Shown here: piece after piece, positions 47,073 through 55,716 of the stretch
Layout: each line of letters opens with the position of its first letter
How positions within the stretch are numbered: the first letter of the stretch is position 1
Source: Bombilactobacillus mellis
Lineage (GTDB): Bacteria > Bacillota > Bacilli > Lactobacillales > Lactobacillaceae
Direction: 5' to 3'
Assembly: GCF_000967245.1 (NCBI RefSeq)
Contig: NZ_KQ033878.1
Location: forward strand, 462,848 to 526,847
DNA length: 64,000 nt
The notes under the pieces: generated by a model
What the model saw: only the letters and a program-made list of their open reading frames with translations
The model's database searches: none
Told to the model about the DNA's origin: nothing
Translations under genes and position numbers: made by a program

Positions 47073-48470
47073 TTATCTTGTATTTTTATTATTAACTACC
47101 ACTTTAAATAAAATGACCCATTCAATCAAAGCTAACACTAATAAAATTAACAATGCGTTATGACTGCCGTTAGCTGTATTGGCAGCATTACTTAATTGGC
47201 CTTGTTTTTGGCTTTGGGCAATAATAGCAGCCACCACTGAGGTTCCCATTGCACCTGCAAACTGTTGCAATGTTGTTAAAATAGCATTACCATCCGCCTG
47301 CTGCTGCACGGTTAAATTTTGCAATCCACTAGTCATGATATTGCCAAAAGCAAAACCGCAACCTGCCATATATAACAAATAGATGGCTACAATCATTCCA
47401 CCAGATAAATGACGACTAAAAATAGTAAAAAGTAAAAGTGCCAATACAGCAAAGCTGGTTCCCCATAAAATTGGTTTTCTGGCACCCCAATGATCCAAAA
47501 GCTGTCCACTAAAAGGAGCCAAAACAGCTCCCAGTGTTGCTCCTGGCAACACAAGAAGTCCCGCGACAGTAGCACTTTGATGATTAACTAATTGGATATA
47601 ATTAGGCAAGATAAAAGAAATCCCTAAACTGCATAATTGAAAAAAGAAAAAGCTAATGACATGTCCGCTAAAACGTCTATTGGTCAAAACCTGTAAGTTG
47701 ACAATCGGCGAAGTTACAACCCGACTGCGATAAATTAATAAAATGAGCCCTAAGATTCCTAATAACCATGCCCCTAATACGGACCAGCTGAACCAGTTTT
47801 GAACACCTAAATTGCTAAAACCATAAATTAAACCACTAAATAACAAAATAATACTTAAAACACTGAGAACATCCACGGGAGTTTTTTGCAGAGCACTCAC
47901 CTGCTCAATAGCAGAACACCCCAGAAATAAAGAAATTACTAAAATAGGTAATAGTAAGATAAAAATATAACGCCAACCTAAACTATTAACAACTAATCCG
48001 CCGTAAGTGGGGCCAATTGCCGGTGCAATCGCAGTAATTAAAGAACCAATTCCCATCATCAAACCAATCTTGGAAGTCGGCACCTGTTCTAAAATAATAT
48101 TAAACATCAAAGGTAAAGCCAGCCCCGTACCTATTCCTTGGATCATCCGGCCTCCTAGTAAAATCATAAATGACGGCGCCCAAGCATCCATTACGGCTCC
48201 TATAATAAATAGTAAATTAGCTGCTAAAAAAATACCCTTAGTCGGAAAATTCTTCTTTAAAATTGCCGATAACGGAACCACTATGGCGATCACCAGTAAA
48301 CAACCTGTGGTCATCCATTGAACCGTTGTTGTATTGACCTGGAATTCTTTCATCAAAGTCGGAAAAGTAATATTCATGGCCGTTTCTACTATTACCCCAC
48401 AAAAAGACATCAAACCAGCGGCCACTACCGCAGCTAAAACTTTTCCGGAAATTTTTTTCTCTGTTGCCAT
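47073..48470 (-). CDS. MFS multidrug efflux transporter, DHA2 family
   Basis: 465 residues with about 14 hydrophobic helices, the expected number for DHA2. Features include NITFPTLMKEFQVNTTTVQWMTTGCLL near helix 1-2, RMIQGIGTGLALPLMFNIILEQVP (motif C-type region in helix 4) and AIAPAIGPTYGGLVVNSLGWRYIF. It is 6 nt after the marR gene, so likely repressed by that protein. The drug range is unknown. Confidence 0.9.
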   Translation of the reverse strand: MATEKKISGKVLAAVVAAGLMSFCGVIVETAMNITFPTLMKEFQVNTTTVQWMTTGCLLVIAIVVPLSAILKKNFPTKGIFLAANLLFIIGAVMDAWAPSFMILLGGRMIQGIGTGLALPLMFNIILEQVPTSKIGLMMGIGSLITAIAPAIGPTYGGLVVNSLGWRYIFILLLPILVISLFLGCSAIEQVSALQKTPVDVLSVLSIILLFSGLIYGFSNLGVQNWFSWSVLGAWLLGILGLILLIYRSRVVTSPIVNLQVLTNRRFSGHVISFFFFQLCSLGISFILPNYIQLVNHQSATVAGLLVLPGATLGAVLAPFSGQLLDHWGARKPILWGTSFAVLALLLFTIFSRHLSGGMIVAIYLLYMAGCGFAFGNIMTSGLQNLTVQQQADGNAILTTLQQFAGAMGTSVVAAIIAQSQKQGQLSNAANTANGSHNALLILLVLALIEWVILFKVVVNNKNTR

Positions 48471-48476
48471 AATAAA

Positions 48477-48887
48477 CTACACTTCCATATAATAATGTAA
48501 TATTTTTTCAAACAGAGCAATTTCTGTGTTTGAAAATTGTTGCTGTAATTGTGTTTGTTGTAATTGCATATAATCACTGACGGATCCTACTAACTGTTTG
48601 CCTTTATCAGTTAAAACAACCGCTCTTTGCCGGGCATCAATTTGTGCAGGAGTCCGTTTAATCAAGTCTTTTTTTTCCATACGTTGCAAAATTAAAGTGG
48701 CTGTCGAACGGCGAATATTGAATTCCTGCTCCAAATCCCGCTGTAACACCTCTTCTTGCTTTCGACCCAGATGATCAATAATCGACATTTGCGTAGCCGT
48801 TAAACCATACTGCCGGGCAAAATTATCAAAATTCTTAGTCAACTGCCGCGCAGCAATCTTTAATAAGCGTCCTGTATCATGAACCAT
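48477..48887 (-). CDS. MarR-family transcriptional regulator
   Basis: 136-residue winged-helix repressor. LTATQMSIIDHLGRKQEEVLQRDLEQEFNIRRSTATLILQRMEKKDLIKRTPAQIDARQRAVVLTDKGKQL gives the DNA-binding helix, the wing with the DxR motif and the dimerisation region. GGAGGAG precedes the ATG. It heads a two-gene unit with the efflux pump, and an imperfect palindrome between promoter and gene is a good candidate operator. Confidence 0.92.
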   Translation of the reverse strand: MVHDTGRLLKIAARQLTKNFDNFARQYGLTATQMSIIDHLGRKQEEVLQRDLEQEFNIRRSTATLILQRMEKKDLIKRTPAQIDARQRAVVLTDKGKQLVGSVSDYMQLQQTQLQQQFSNTEIALFEKILHYYMEV

Positions 48888-48906
48888 TTCATCACTCCTC
48901 CAAAAT

Positions 48907-48962
48907 CGCTAGTCAGCTAACGATACAGTCATTTAATATAATTCTTTTTTCGTAATTGTCAA
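48907..48962 (-). promoter_or_regulatory. Promoter and putative operator of the marR-efflux unit
   Basis: Minus-strand -35 TTGACA (48957-48962), 16-nt spacer and -10 TATATT (48935-48940). Downstream lies the imperfect palindrome CGCTAGTCAGCTAACG (48907-48922), placed where a MarR dimer could block initiation. The autoregulation reading is inference. Confidence 0.65.
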
Positions 48963-49023
48963 TAACTAAGTTAGCAGCAAACCGCTTTTTTCATGCTAAA
49001 ATAGTAGTAAAGGGGAATCAAAT

Positions 49024-49866
49024 ATGCCAATTAATCTCTTATTTTCAATTGATAATCACTATTTACAGCAGCTAAAGACTACCCTCTGGTCTATTTATCT
49101 GAACACTAATGCTCAACAACATTACCGAGTTTTTGTCTTACAGCAGCCCCGTTTGTTATATGATCAAGAGTTGGCCGTTTTTTGTCAACAATTACAAATG
49201 GATTATTATCCTCTGGTAATTGAAGATTCAAACTTTTGGGCGCAGGCTCCTGTATCTAAGCGCTATCCTTTGACTATTTATTTTCGTTTATTGGCTCAAC
49301 GTTATTTACCGGCCGATTTACAGCGTATTCTTTATTTAGATGCTGATATTTTATGTATTAATGATTTCACTAAATTATATAACTTGAATTTTCAGGATAA
49401 TTTATATGCCGCAGCTATTCATTCCGGACTAACCGATATTACAACCGTCTTTAATAAAGTACGCCTAGATACTTATGAAAGTGATGGTTACTATAATTCG
49501 GGGGTTTTACTGATGAATTTGCCTTTGATTAGAGAACAGGTCAAGGCGCAAGATATTTTTCAAACTATTAAAAACAATGGCAAGTTTTTTCTATTACCAG
49601 ATCAAGACATTTTAAATGCTCTTTATGGCAAGCATATTCTCACTATTCCGGATGAAATTTATAATTATGATACCCGCAAAAAAATCATCTATGAAACTAC
49701 CAGCGGCGGTCAGTTTAATCTGCCTTGGGTGATTAAAAATACTGCTTTTTTGCATTTTTGCGGCAAAGATAAACCCTGGCAGGCAAGCTATAAGGGCAAC
49801 TTTCGTGAATTATACTTGCATTATCAACATCAAATGCATAACTTAATGAAGTCAGCACTTGCTTAA
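49024..49866 (+). CDS. Glycosyltransferase family 8 protein
   Basis: 280-residue GT-A enzyme. It has the N-terminal INLLFSIDNHYLQQLKTTLWSIYLN, the metal-binding DxD in ILYLDADILCINDF and the C-terminal FLHFCGKDKPWQ typical of GT8 galactosyl/glucosyltransferases of lipopolysaccharide or wall-polymer type. No signal or membrane segment. It is divergent from marR and ends at a terminator. The acceptor is unknown. Confidence 0.9.
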   Translation: MPINLLFSIDNHYLQQLKTTLWSIYLNTNAQQHYRVFVLQQPRLLYDQELAVFCQQLQMDYYPLVIEDSNFWAQAPVSKRYPLTIYFRLLAQRYLPADLQRILYLDADILCINDFTKLYNLNFQDNLYAAAIHSGLTDITTVFNKVRLDTYESDGYYNSGVLLMNLPLIREQVKAQDIFQTIKNNGKFFLLPDQDILNALYGKHILTIPDEIYNYDTRKKIIYETTSGGQFNLPWVIKNTAFLHFCGKDKPWQASYKGNFRELYLHYQHQMHNLMKSALA

Positions 49867-49888
49867 CAAATCGCAGTTTTATTGCTAC

Positions 49889-49920
49889 AAAAAAAGTGGA
49901 ACTAAAGTTCCACTTTTATT
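49889..49920 (+). terminator. Terminator after the GT8 gene
   Basis: Arms AAAAGTGGAACT (49892-49903) and AGTTCCACTTTT (49906-49917) are followed by an A/T-rich run. Confidence 0.88.
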
Positions 49921-50005
49921 TTTACTAGCTGCCTTTTATTTATAACAGTTTACATTTTAAACAAGTAACTTTGATTGTACTTATGGCATAGTTCAAAAGA
50001 ACGGT

Positions 50006-50314
50006 TTATTTTGCTAATTCGACAATCCAGTTATCTTGATGATCATGACTATTAATTTTTTCGGGATTATCTGCTAAATCTAAATTAGCTTTAATAACTT
50101 TACCGTTAATAGGAGCTTCCAATTCGGTTACTGCCTTTGATCCTTCTACTGACACTAAAGGATCTCCTACTTGGACATCTTGAATATCGTCATAAAAATC
50201 AATAAAAGATACTGTGCCGACTTCTTTTTGGCCTTCATGACTTAAACCTAAAAGAATGTGATCATCATCTAAGTCTTCTTGCCAAAAATATTTTTCTTCC
50301 ATTTTATTGGCCAT
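50006..50314 (-). CDS. gcvH: Orphan GcvH-like lipoyl carrier protein
   Basis: 102-residue protein of the glycine cleavage H / lipoyl-domain fold. The lipoyl-lysine site lies in VSVEGSKAVTELEAPINGKVIKAN. I start at MANKMEEKYFW, since AAGGAG lies 11 nt upstream and the longer frame contains that site. No glycine cleavage P, T or L genes are near. Stand-alone GcvH proteins in Firmicutes can act as lipoyl relay carriers or in redox-linked modification; which applies here is open. Confidence 0.88.
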   Translation of the reverse strand: MANKMEEKYFWQEDLDDDHILLGLSHEGQKEVGTVSFIDFYDDIQDVQVGDPLVSVEGSKAVTELEAPINGKVIKANLDLADNPEKINSHDHQDNWIVELAK

Positions 50315-50347
50315 TTGTACTACAACTCCTTTATGAACAAGATTCAA

Positions 50348-50654
50348 ATTCTGCTTATTAATCTGTAAAGGTCATTTAACAATAAATTGTTAAATTTCTA
50401 AAAGCAATCCATTATCAACAATTATTATAGCACTTTTGGCAACGTTTTATCTTTATTTAAATTGATTTTTTTGTATCTCAACAATAATAAAGAGCATTAT
50501 ATTGTGATTATTAAGTTTGAGGCGGTTAATTAACATCAAGTGATCCTCAGTTTATTGTTATTCTAGAAGTTGTTTTATTGCTGAAAAAAGAGTTGTACAG
50601 CTTCTAGCACACAGCTCTTTATTTTCAAATACCAATTAGAATAAAAGTAATCTT
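50348..50654. other. 307-nt gap between gcvH and the permease gene
   Basis: No gene is seen. The gap holds a minus-strand TATAAT box for gcvH (50424-50429, weak -35) and a terminator for the gene at 50655 (AAGAG/CTCTT and TGT/ACA pairs at about 50584-50620, with six T). The rest is AT-rich. Confidence 0.5.
50584..50620 (-). terminator. Terminator of the panE-permease unit
   Basis: On the minus strand, AAAGAGCTGTG pairs imperfectly with ACAACTCTTTT across a loop and is followed by a T run. Confidence 0.68.
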
Positions 50655-51743
50655 TTATTCGCCCAAGTATGCAAAGGCCTGTTTTTCATCATAAAGATGC
50701 AACATTTTATCATAAACCAGCCGACAAGCAACTGCTGCAATTATAGGAATAATAAACCAAACTAAGGCCGCGGTTAACAAATTAATACTCATTTTACCAA
50801 CATCCAACGAAGCCAAAGGCCCTACTAAGCCAACCAAGCCAAAGCCAGCTGATGCCGGGGTTCCTGCTACTTGAAATAAGGCCACTGGAATTGCTGATAT
50901 GATTGCCGTTGTCATTACAGGTAATAAAATAATAGGATAACGGAACAAATTAGGAATCATCATTTTCATAGCGCCCAAAGCCACGGCCAAAGTAACACCG
51001 GATTTATTAGTTTTCCAAGAATGTACCACTAAAACAATAGTTGTTGCAGCAACTCCCATTGCAGCAGCACCAGCCGAAATACCGTTCAATTTAATCGCCA
51101 TACCGATTGCCACAGTTGAAATAGGTGTAATAATTAATAAGGCAAACATACAAGCAATTAAAATACACATAACAATAGGCTGTAAGTTAGTAAAAGAATT
51201 AATTAAATCACCAATCCAAGTGGTAATTTTAGCAATAAAAGGTAAAATTAAATAACCAATCCAACCAACACCGCCTCCAATTAGAATCGGCCCTAAAACA
51301 ATCTTCACTGATCCTAAACGATCTCCAATTAAAAGTGTGACCCAAACTGCTAAAGCAGCTGTAATCATTGTATTAATCAAATCTCCCGTCCCAGCTGAAA
51401 CATAAAGTCCGGGTGCTTTAGTTGCCGGATTAATTATTGCCGGGTTAAATTGGGTTACTCCTGAACCAACATAAGCGGCTGCCGCAATTGTAGCGATATC
51501 CACAGGTGTCAACTTGAATTGATAAGCAATTAAAGCGCCAATTAATAACGGTGTTGCACATTGAAACACTATTAAAACATGATTTAAGGTTAGTGCCCAG
51601 GGACTGTTCCCAAATAATTTCAAAATTGCAGCAACAACCGCATTGGGGATAAGCCCTACAATAATCCCGGTAGCTGTTCCTGCTAATACATTATTAAAGA
51701 AAGTTTTCGCCGAATTCTGAGATGATGCAGTGGTTGTACTCAT
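50655..51743 (-). CDS. PTS IIC-like membrane permease (PTS_EIIC_2 type)
   Basis: 362-residue membrane protein with about 9-10 helices. It begins FFNNVLAGTATGIIVGLIPNAVVAAILK and contains GVGWIGYLILPFIAKIT and STVAIGMAIKLNGISAGAAAMGVAATTIVLV, which I recognise as the PTS_EIIC_2-type family (Pfam PF13303 by recall). No IIA or IIB partner is adjacent, so PTS-linked transport is doubtful. It follows panE by 13 nt, so a pantothenate-pathway compound or 2-oxo acid is a reasonable substrate guess only. Confidence 0.75.
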   Translation of the reverse strand: MSTTTASSQNSAKTFFNNVLAGTATGIIVGLIPNAVVAAILKLFGNSPWALTLNHVLIVFQCATPLLIGALIAYQFKLTPVDIATIAAAAYVGSGVTQFNPAIINPATKAPGLYVSAGTGDLINTMITAALAVWVTLLIGDRLGSVKIVLGPILIGGGVGWIGYLILPFIAKITTWIGDLINSFTNLQPIVMCILIACMFALLIITPISTVAIGMAIKLNGISAGAAAMGVAATTIVLVVHSWKTNKSGVTLAVALGAMKMMIPNLFRYPIILLPVMTTAIISAIPVALFQVAGTPASAGFGLVGLVGPLASLDVGKMSINLLTAALVWFIIPIIAAVACRLVYDKMLHLYDEKQAFAYLGE

Positions 51744-51756
51744 TATTTATTCTCCT

Positions 51757-52695
51757 TTACACGCCCAACAATTCCTCCTTAGCATGAATTAGTTGGGTAA
51801 TCAAGGTACAATAGGGGGTGGCTACGCCATACTCTTTTCCCTTTTGCCAAACCGCGCCATTAATAAAGTCAATTTCTGTTTTCCGATGATTTTTGAGTAA
51901 ATCTTGATACATAGAAGGATAATGATCAGCAATATCACCATGGAAAGTTTCATCGACATGTTGATATACTTCTGCTTGGTCTAAGTTCACGCCTTCTTGA
52001 GCTGCTACTGCTGCAAATTCAGCAATAATGGTTTTTAAAAAGTCCGCAGCTTCCTGAGTTTGACCTAATTCGCCAATATTACAATCTAAAATCGAACATA
52101 AGGTATTTAATGTACCATTTACACAAGCTTTGCGCCAAATTGCATATTTAGGATCGTCAATGTACTTTGGACATAAACCGGCATCATTAAAGACATCAAC
52201 TACCTTTAAAGCAAAATCCTTACCTTCGCTGCCAAAGTTTTTTAATTCTACATTACCATTGCCAAATAAAGTAGCATGACCTGGGCCCGCTAGACCAGCT
52301 GTCCACATAGTAATGCCTAAAAGCAAATGGTTGTCATCCACATATTTCTTTAAAATACTTTCGTGTCCCATTCCATTTAAAAGACATAAAACATAAGTTT
52401 GTGGGGTAATAAGAGCTTTAATTTTAGCAAAAGCTGAATCCAATTGATAAGATTTAGTAAAAGCGATAATTAATTCAGGCTGATACCCCTGTAACTGATC
52501 TACTTCCTCTAGAGAATATACAGGAATATTGGCGGTAACTGCTTTCCCATTAAAGTCCGCCTGCAATCCTTGTTGTCTAATTGCTTGGACATTGGGCTGC
52601 CAACCATCAATTAAAACTAGATCGTTACCACTCTTATGTAACATCAAAGCAAAACGGCTGCCCATGGCGCCAACACCAACAATTGCAATCTTCAT
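51757..52695 (-). CDS. panE: 2-dehydropantoate 2-reductase (ketopantoate reductase family)
   Basis: 312-residue NADPH enzyme. It has the Rossmann start MKIAIVGVGAMGSRFALMLHKSG, CLLNGMGHESIL and the catalytic Lys region AIWRKACVNGTLNTLCSILDCNIGEL. The later Glu/Asn helix TEIDFINGAVWQKGKEYGVATPYCTLI is typical of the family. Family members in lactic acid bacteria can also reduce other branched 2-oxo acids, so pantoate may not be the only product. It is first of a two-gene unit with the permease; GGAGGAAAA precedes the ATG. Confidence 0.88.
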   Translation of the reverse strand: MKIAIVGVGAMGSRFALMLHKSGNDLVLIDGWQPNVQAIRQQGLQADFNGKAVTANIPVYSLEEVDQLQGYQPELIIAFTKSYQLDSAFAKIKALITPQTYVLCLLNGMGHESILKKYVDDNHLLLGITMWTAGLAGPGHATLFGNGNVELKNFGSEGKDFALKVVDVFNDAGLCPKYIDDPKYAIWRKACVNGTLNTLCSILDCNIGELGQTQEAADFLKTIIAEFAAVAAQEGVNLDQAEVYQHVDETFHGDIADHYPSMYQDLLKNHRKTEIDFINGAVWQKGKEYGVATPYCTLITQLIHAKEELLGV

Positions 52696-52824
52696 TTATT
52701 TTCCTCCTTAATACCATTTCAGTAATTAGTGCTAGTAATTACCCTTTCTTAATTAAAATTAATCATTTTTAATTAAATTTAAATAATATTTTAACATGCG
52801 AACTATAATTGTCAACCATATTTA

Positions 52825-52865
52825 AAAAAGGCTTCACCAAGTAATATTCACTTGGTGGAGCCTTT
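52825..52865. terminator. Strong terminator after the LRR surface protein gene
   Basis: Arms of about 17 nt (AAAGGCTTCACCAAGT and its near complement ACTTGGTGGAGCCTTT) enclose a short loop and have T runs on both strands. On the minus strand it ends the transcript of the 52880-55504 gene. Confidence 0.92.
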
Positions 52866-52879
52866 ATATAGTAATATAA

Positions 52880-55504
52880 TTATTGAATCGAGTTAACTAA
52901 ATCATAATCAATAGTTGTTGTATAAGAAGAACCAGCTTTTGGAATGCAATTTAAACCACCAATATTAATATTCAATACGGGTTTTAAGGCCCATTCCAGA
53001 GAGTTATCTGCTGAAGTACGTATTGAAGTAGGTTGTTGATTCAAGGGATGCTGCTTTCCATTTTCTGAACCCTCATTCAAGCTCAAACTCATGGCATCAC
53101 TATTTATTTCAGAATCACTATTACTCTTTTTTTTAAATTTAGTCATCATTGCATACAGTTGCCAAGACTCTCCTTTAGGATTTTGAACAGTATATTCAAG
53201 GTCACTATTAGCTTCAGCTAAATAAGAACTCTTATTATTACCTAAAATATTATTATTAGTATCTAAGATAATATCAAAATTGATCTGACTTGGACTGACA
53301 GTTAAAACTAAGCTTCCCTTAGATTGATTAAAAGCAGGCTGCCAAATAAAGAGCTCACCATTATCCCTATCTTTCTGGGAATACTTTTTTATTTCATCCG
53401 CAGTATACATCTCATCATTAGGATACCACCAACAAAATGCACCTGTTTTATCTACAACTGTGTTTGTACCTTTTTGCCATTTTCCGTTTTGTGATGTTTT
53501 GTACTTCATAGGAAGTTCCTGATTAGAAGGAAACAGCGTATCTTTAGGAGCCTCAGGCAAGCCACAATCATCCTTTAATTTTGTATCTTTTCCTATCTTC
53601 AAGTACCAGAGCTTAGTATCTCCTGAAAAAAAATTATCTTGAGTAGCATATCTGGTATCAAAACCACTAAGATCAAGCTTTTGTAAGGAAGCAGCAGAAG
53701 CAAACATAGAAGACATATTAGTAGCAGCTGTAGTGTTCCATTTATCTAAACCAGTGATAGATTCTAGATTTTGGCAACCTGCAAACATGGAAGACATATT
53801 AGTAGCAGATTTAGTGTTCCAGTTATTTAAACCAGCAATCGATGTTAGCTTTTTGCAATAAAAAAACATCGCATAAAAATTTGTTACATTAGATGTATCA
53901 AAGTTCGAAAGATTCAAACTACTAAGACTTTCATTAGAAGCAAACATAGAAGACATATCAGTAGCAACAGGGGTTGTAAAGCCTGAAATATCCAATGTTT
54001 CAAGCGCTTTATCATAAGCAAACATCAAATTAAATGTTGTCACCTTAGATGTATCAAATTTTGAAAGATCCAAACTTGTAAGTTTTGCATCAGAAACAAA
54101 CATAGAAGACATATCAGTAGCAGCAGGGGTTGTAAAGTTTGAAAGATCCAAAGTATCAAGAACTGAGTCATAAGCAAACATAGAAGACATATCAGTAGCT
54201 TTGCTATTTTTCCAATTACTTATACCAGTAATAGATGTTAAATTTGAGCAACCTGCAAACATCGCCTTAAATGTTGTCACATTAGATGTATTAAAATTTG
54301 AAAGATCCAAACTACTAAGATTTTCATTAGAAGCAAACATAGAATCCATCTTAGTAGCAGCAGGGGTTGTAAAGTTTGAAAGATCCAATGTTTCAAGCGC
54401 TGTATCATAAGCAAACATAGAAGACATATCAGTAGCTTTGCTATTTTTCCAATTACTTATACCAGTAATAGATGTTAAATTTGTGCAACCTGCAAACATC
54501 GCATTAAATGTTGTCACATTAGATGTATTAAAAGATGTACCTTTATCAGAGTTTGCAAGATTCAAACTTGTAAGATTTACATCATAAGCAAACATGGAAG
54601 CCATATCAGTAGAAGCACCAGTATTCCATCCATCTAAACCCTTAATAGATGTTAGATTTGTGCAACCTGCAAACATGCTCGAAAAATTTTTAACATTCCC
54701 TACATTCCAATTAGAAACATCTAAGCTTTTTAATTGTTCGCAACCATCAAACATATAAGCACATTGTATTACGCTGTCTAATTTCAACTGACTGGCATCA
54801 ATAGAAGTTAATGAACTATCACCAGCAAACATAGCATTCATATACTCAATTTTATCAGTAAAATTATTTAATCCACTAATGCTTGATAATTGAGGCATTT
54901 GAGCAAACATGCTCGAAGTATTTGTTACTTTAATCTCACTTTGAATATCAACACTTTTAACCTGTGTTCGTAAGTTATCCCATGGCCATATGGTTGTCCA
55001 ACTACCGTCTTGATTTTGTTTTGTCTTTGGTTCAGCTAAACCACTGTTCAAAGTTAAAGTACCCTTTTCAAATTTAAAACTCCATCCTGGTCCACTAGTT
55101 GGTTGATCTGTCCCTGTTTTTTCATAATCAGAATTTGAACGTAATAAAGGGGGAACGGTGATTACTTGAAGGAGCGGGCTTATATTTGGCTGTTGCAATT
55201 GGGGAGCAGCTGATACTTGTATCTCTGAAGTTGTATTTACTTGTTTTATCGGCAACTCAACTTGTACTGATCCCGTACCATTATTAATATCTAAATATGA
55301 AGGATTAATCACTTCTTCTAAAGTGCTAGTAGTGGCGGCCTTAATATTTAAGCAAGCAGAATAATTTGAGTTTATTAACAATAAACCCAGAAAAATACCT
55401 AACTGCACACTTAATACTTTATAATTTAATAATAAAGATATAAATTTTTGTCCAGCTGATAATGATCGTATTAAGAAATGATGAATTTTCACAAATTTCT
55501 TCAT
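52880..55504 (-). CDS. BspA-type leucine-rich-repeat surface protein with degenerate WxL-like C terminus
   Basis: 874 residues. I start at MKKFVKIHHF, 9 nt after AGAGG. A hydrophobic export segment lies near residues 28-50 (QLGIFLGLLLINSN). About 16 units of the DUF285/BspA repeat, marked by MFAxxxxLxSLDLSxFxT, span roughly residues 190-620. The last 150 residues resemble a WxL domain: LVLTVSPSQINFDI echoes the PNFxF motif, ESWQLYAMMTKF is a good first WxL motif, but the C-terminal motif reads TTIDYDLVNS instead of LTWTL. Likely cell-wall bound and adhesive, as BspA-like proteins are. Single gene, far from the main WxL locus. Confidence 0.85.
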   Translation of the reverse strand: MKKFVKIHHFLIRSLSAGQKFISLLLNYKVLSVQLGIFLGLLLINSNYSACLNIKAATTSTLEEVINPSYLDINNGTGSVQVELPIKQVNTTSEIQVSAAPQLQQPNISPLLQVITVPPLLRSNSDYEKTGTDQPTSGPGWSFKFEKGTLTLNSGLAEPKTKQNQDGSWTTIWPWDNLRTQVKSVDIQSEIKVTNTSSMFAQMPQLSSISGLNNFTDKIEYMNAMFAGDSSLTSIDASQLKLDSVIQCAYMFDGCEQLKSLDVSNWNVGNVKNFSSMFAGCTNLTSIKGLDGWNTGASTDMASMFAYDVNLTSLNLANSDKGTSFNTSNVTTFNAMFAGCTNLTSITGISNWKNSKATDMSSMFAYDTALETLDLSNFTTPAATKMDSMFASNENLSSLDLSNFNTSNVTTFKAMFAGCSNLTSITGISNWKNSKATDMSSMFAYDSVLDTLDLSNFTTPAATDMSSMFVSDAKLTSLDLSKFDTSKVTTFNLMFAYDKALETLDISGFTTPVATDMSSMFASNESLSSLNLSNFDTSNVTNFYAMFFYCKKLTSIAGLNNWNTKSATNMSSMFAGCQNLESITGLDKWNTTAATNMSSMFASAASLQKLDLSGFDTRYATQDNFFSGDTKLWYLKIGKDTKLKDDCGLPEAPKDTLFPSNQELPMKYKTSQNGKWQKGTNTVVDKTGAFCWWYPNDEMYTADEIKKYSQKDRDNGELFIWQPAFNQSKGSLVLTVSPSQINFDIILDTNNNILGNNKSSYLAEANSDLEYTVQNPKGESWQLYAMMTKFKKKSNSDSEINSDAMSLSLNEGSENGKQHPLNQQPTSIRTSADNSLEWALKPVLNINIGGLNCIPKAGSSYTTTIDYDLVNSIQ
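53640..54930 (-). repeat. Internal tandem DUF285 repeats
   Basis: Roughly 70-nt units encode the BspA-type repeats. Several are almost identical in DNA, for example the pair around 54170-54290 and 54410-54530 that encodes ISNWKNSKATDMSSMFAYD. Such near-identity allows unit gain or loss by recombination. Confidence 0.8.
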
Positions 55505-55716
55505 TATACTCAGCCTCTTTGAAATTATCATCACAATTTAATAAATTTATTAACCCAAAATGTGATCGCCTTATAATAATTAACCAAAATTAGAATTACT
55601 TTATATTAATTTAAAATATTATTCTAAATAGATCTCTAATATTCATTCACATTATAACATCAAATTGTAATAATATAGACAAATTTATAACTCAGATAAT
55701 CATTAAATTATAATAA

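Noticed and set aside
53640-54930. Repeat array resembling CRISPR
   Set aside because: The repeats are in frame, variable and encode the BspA-type repeat units of one protein; there are no constant-length spacers or cas genes.
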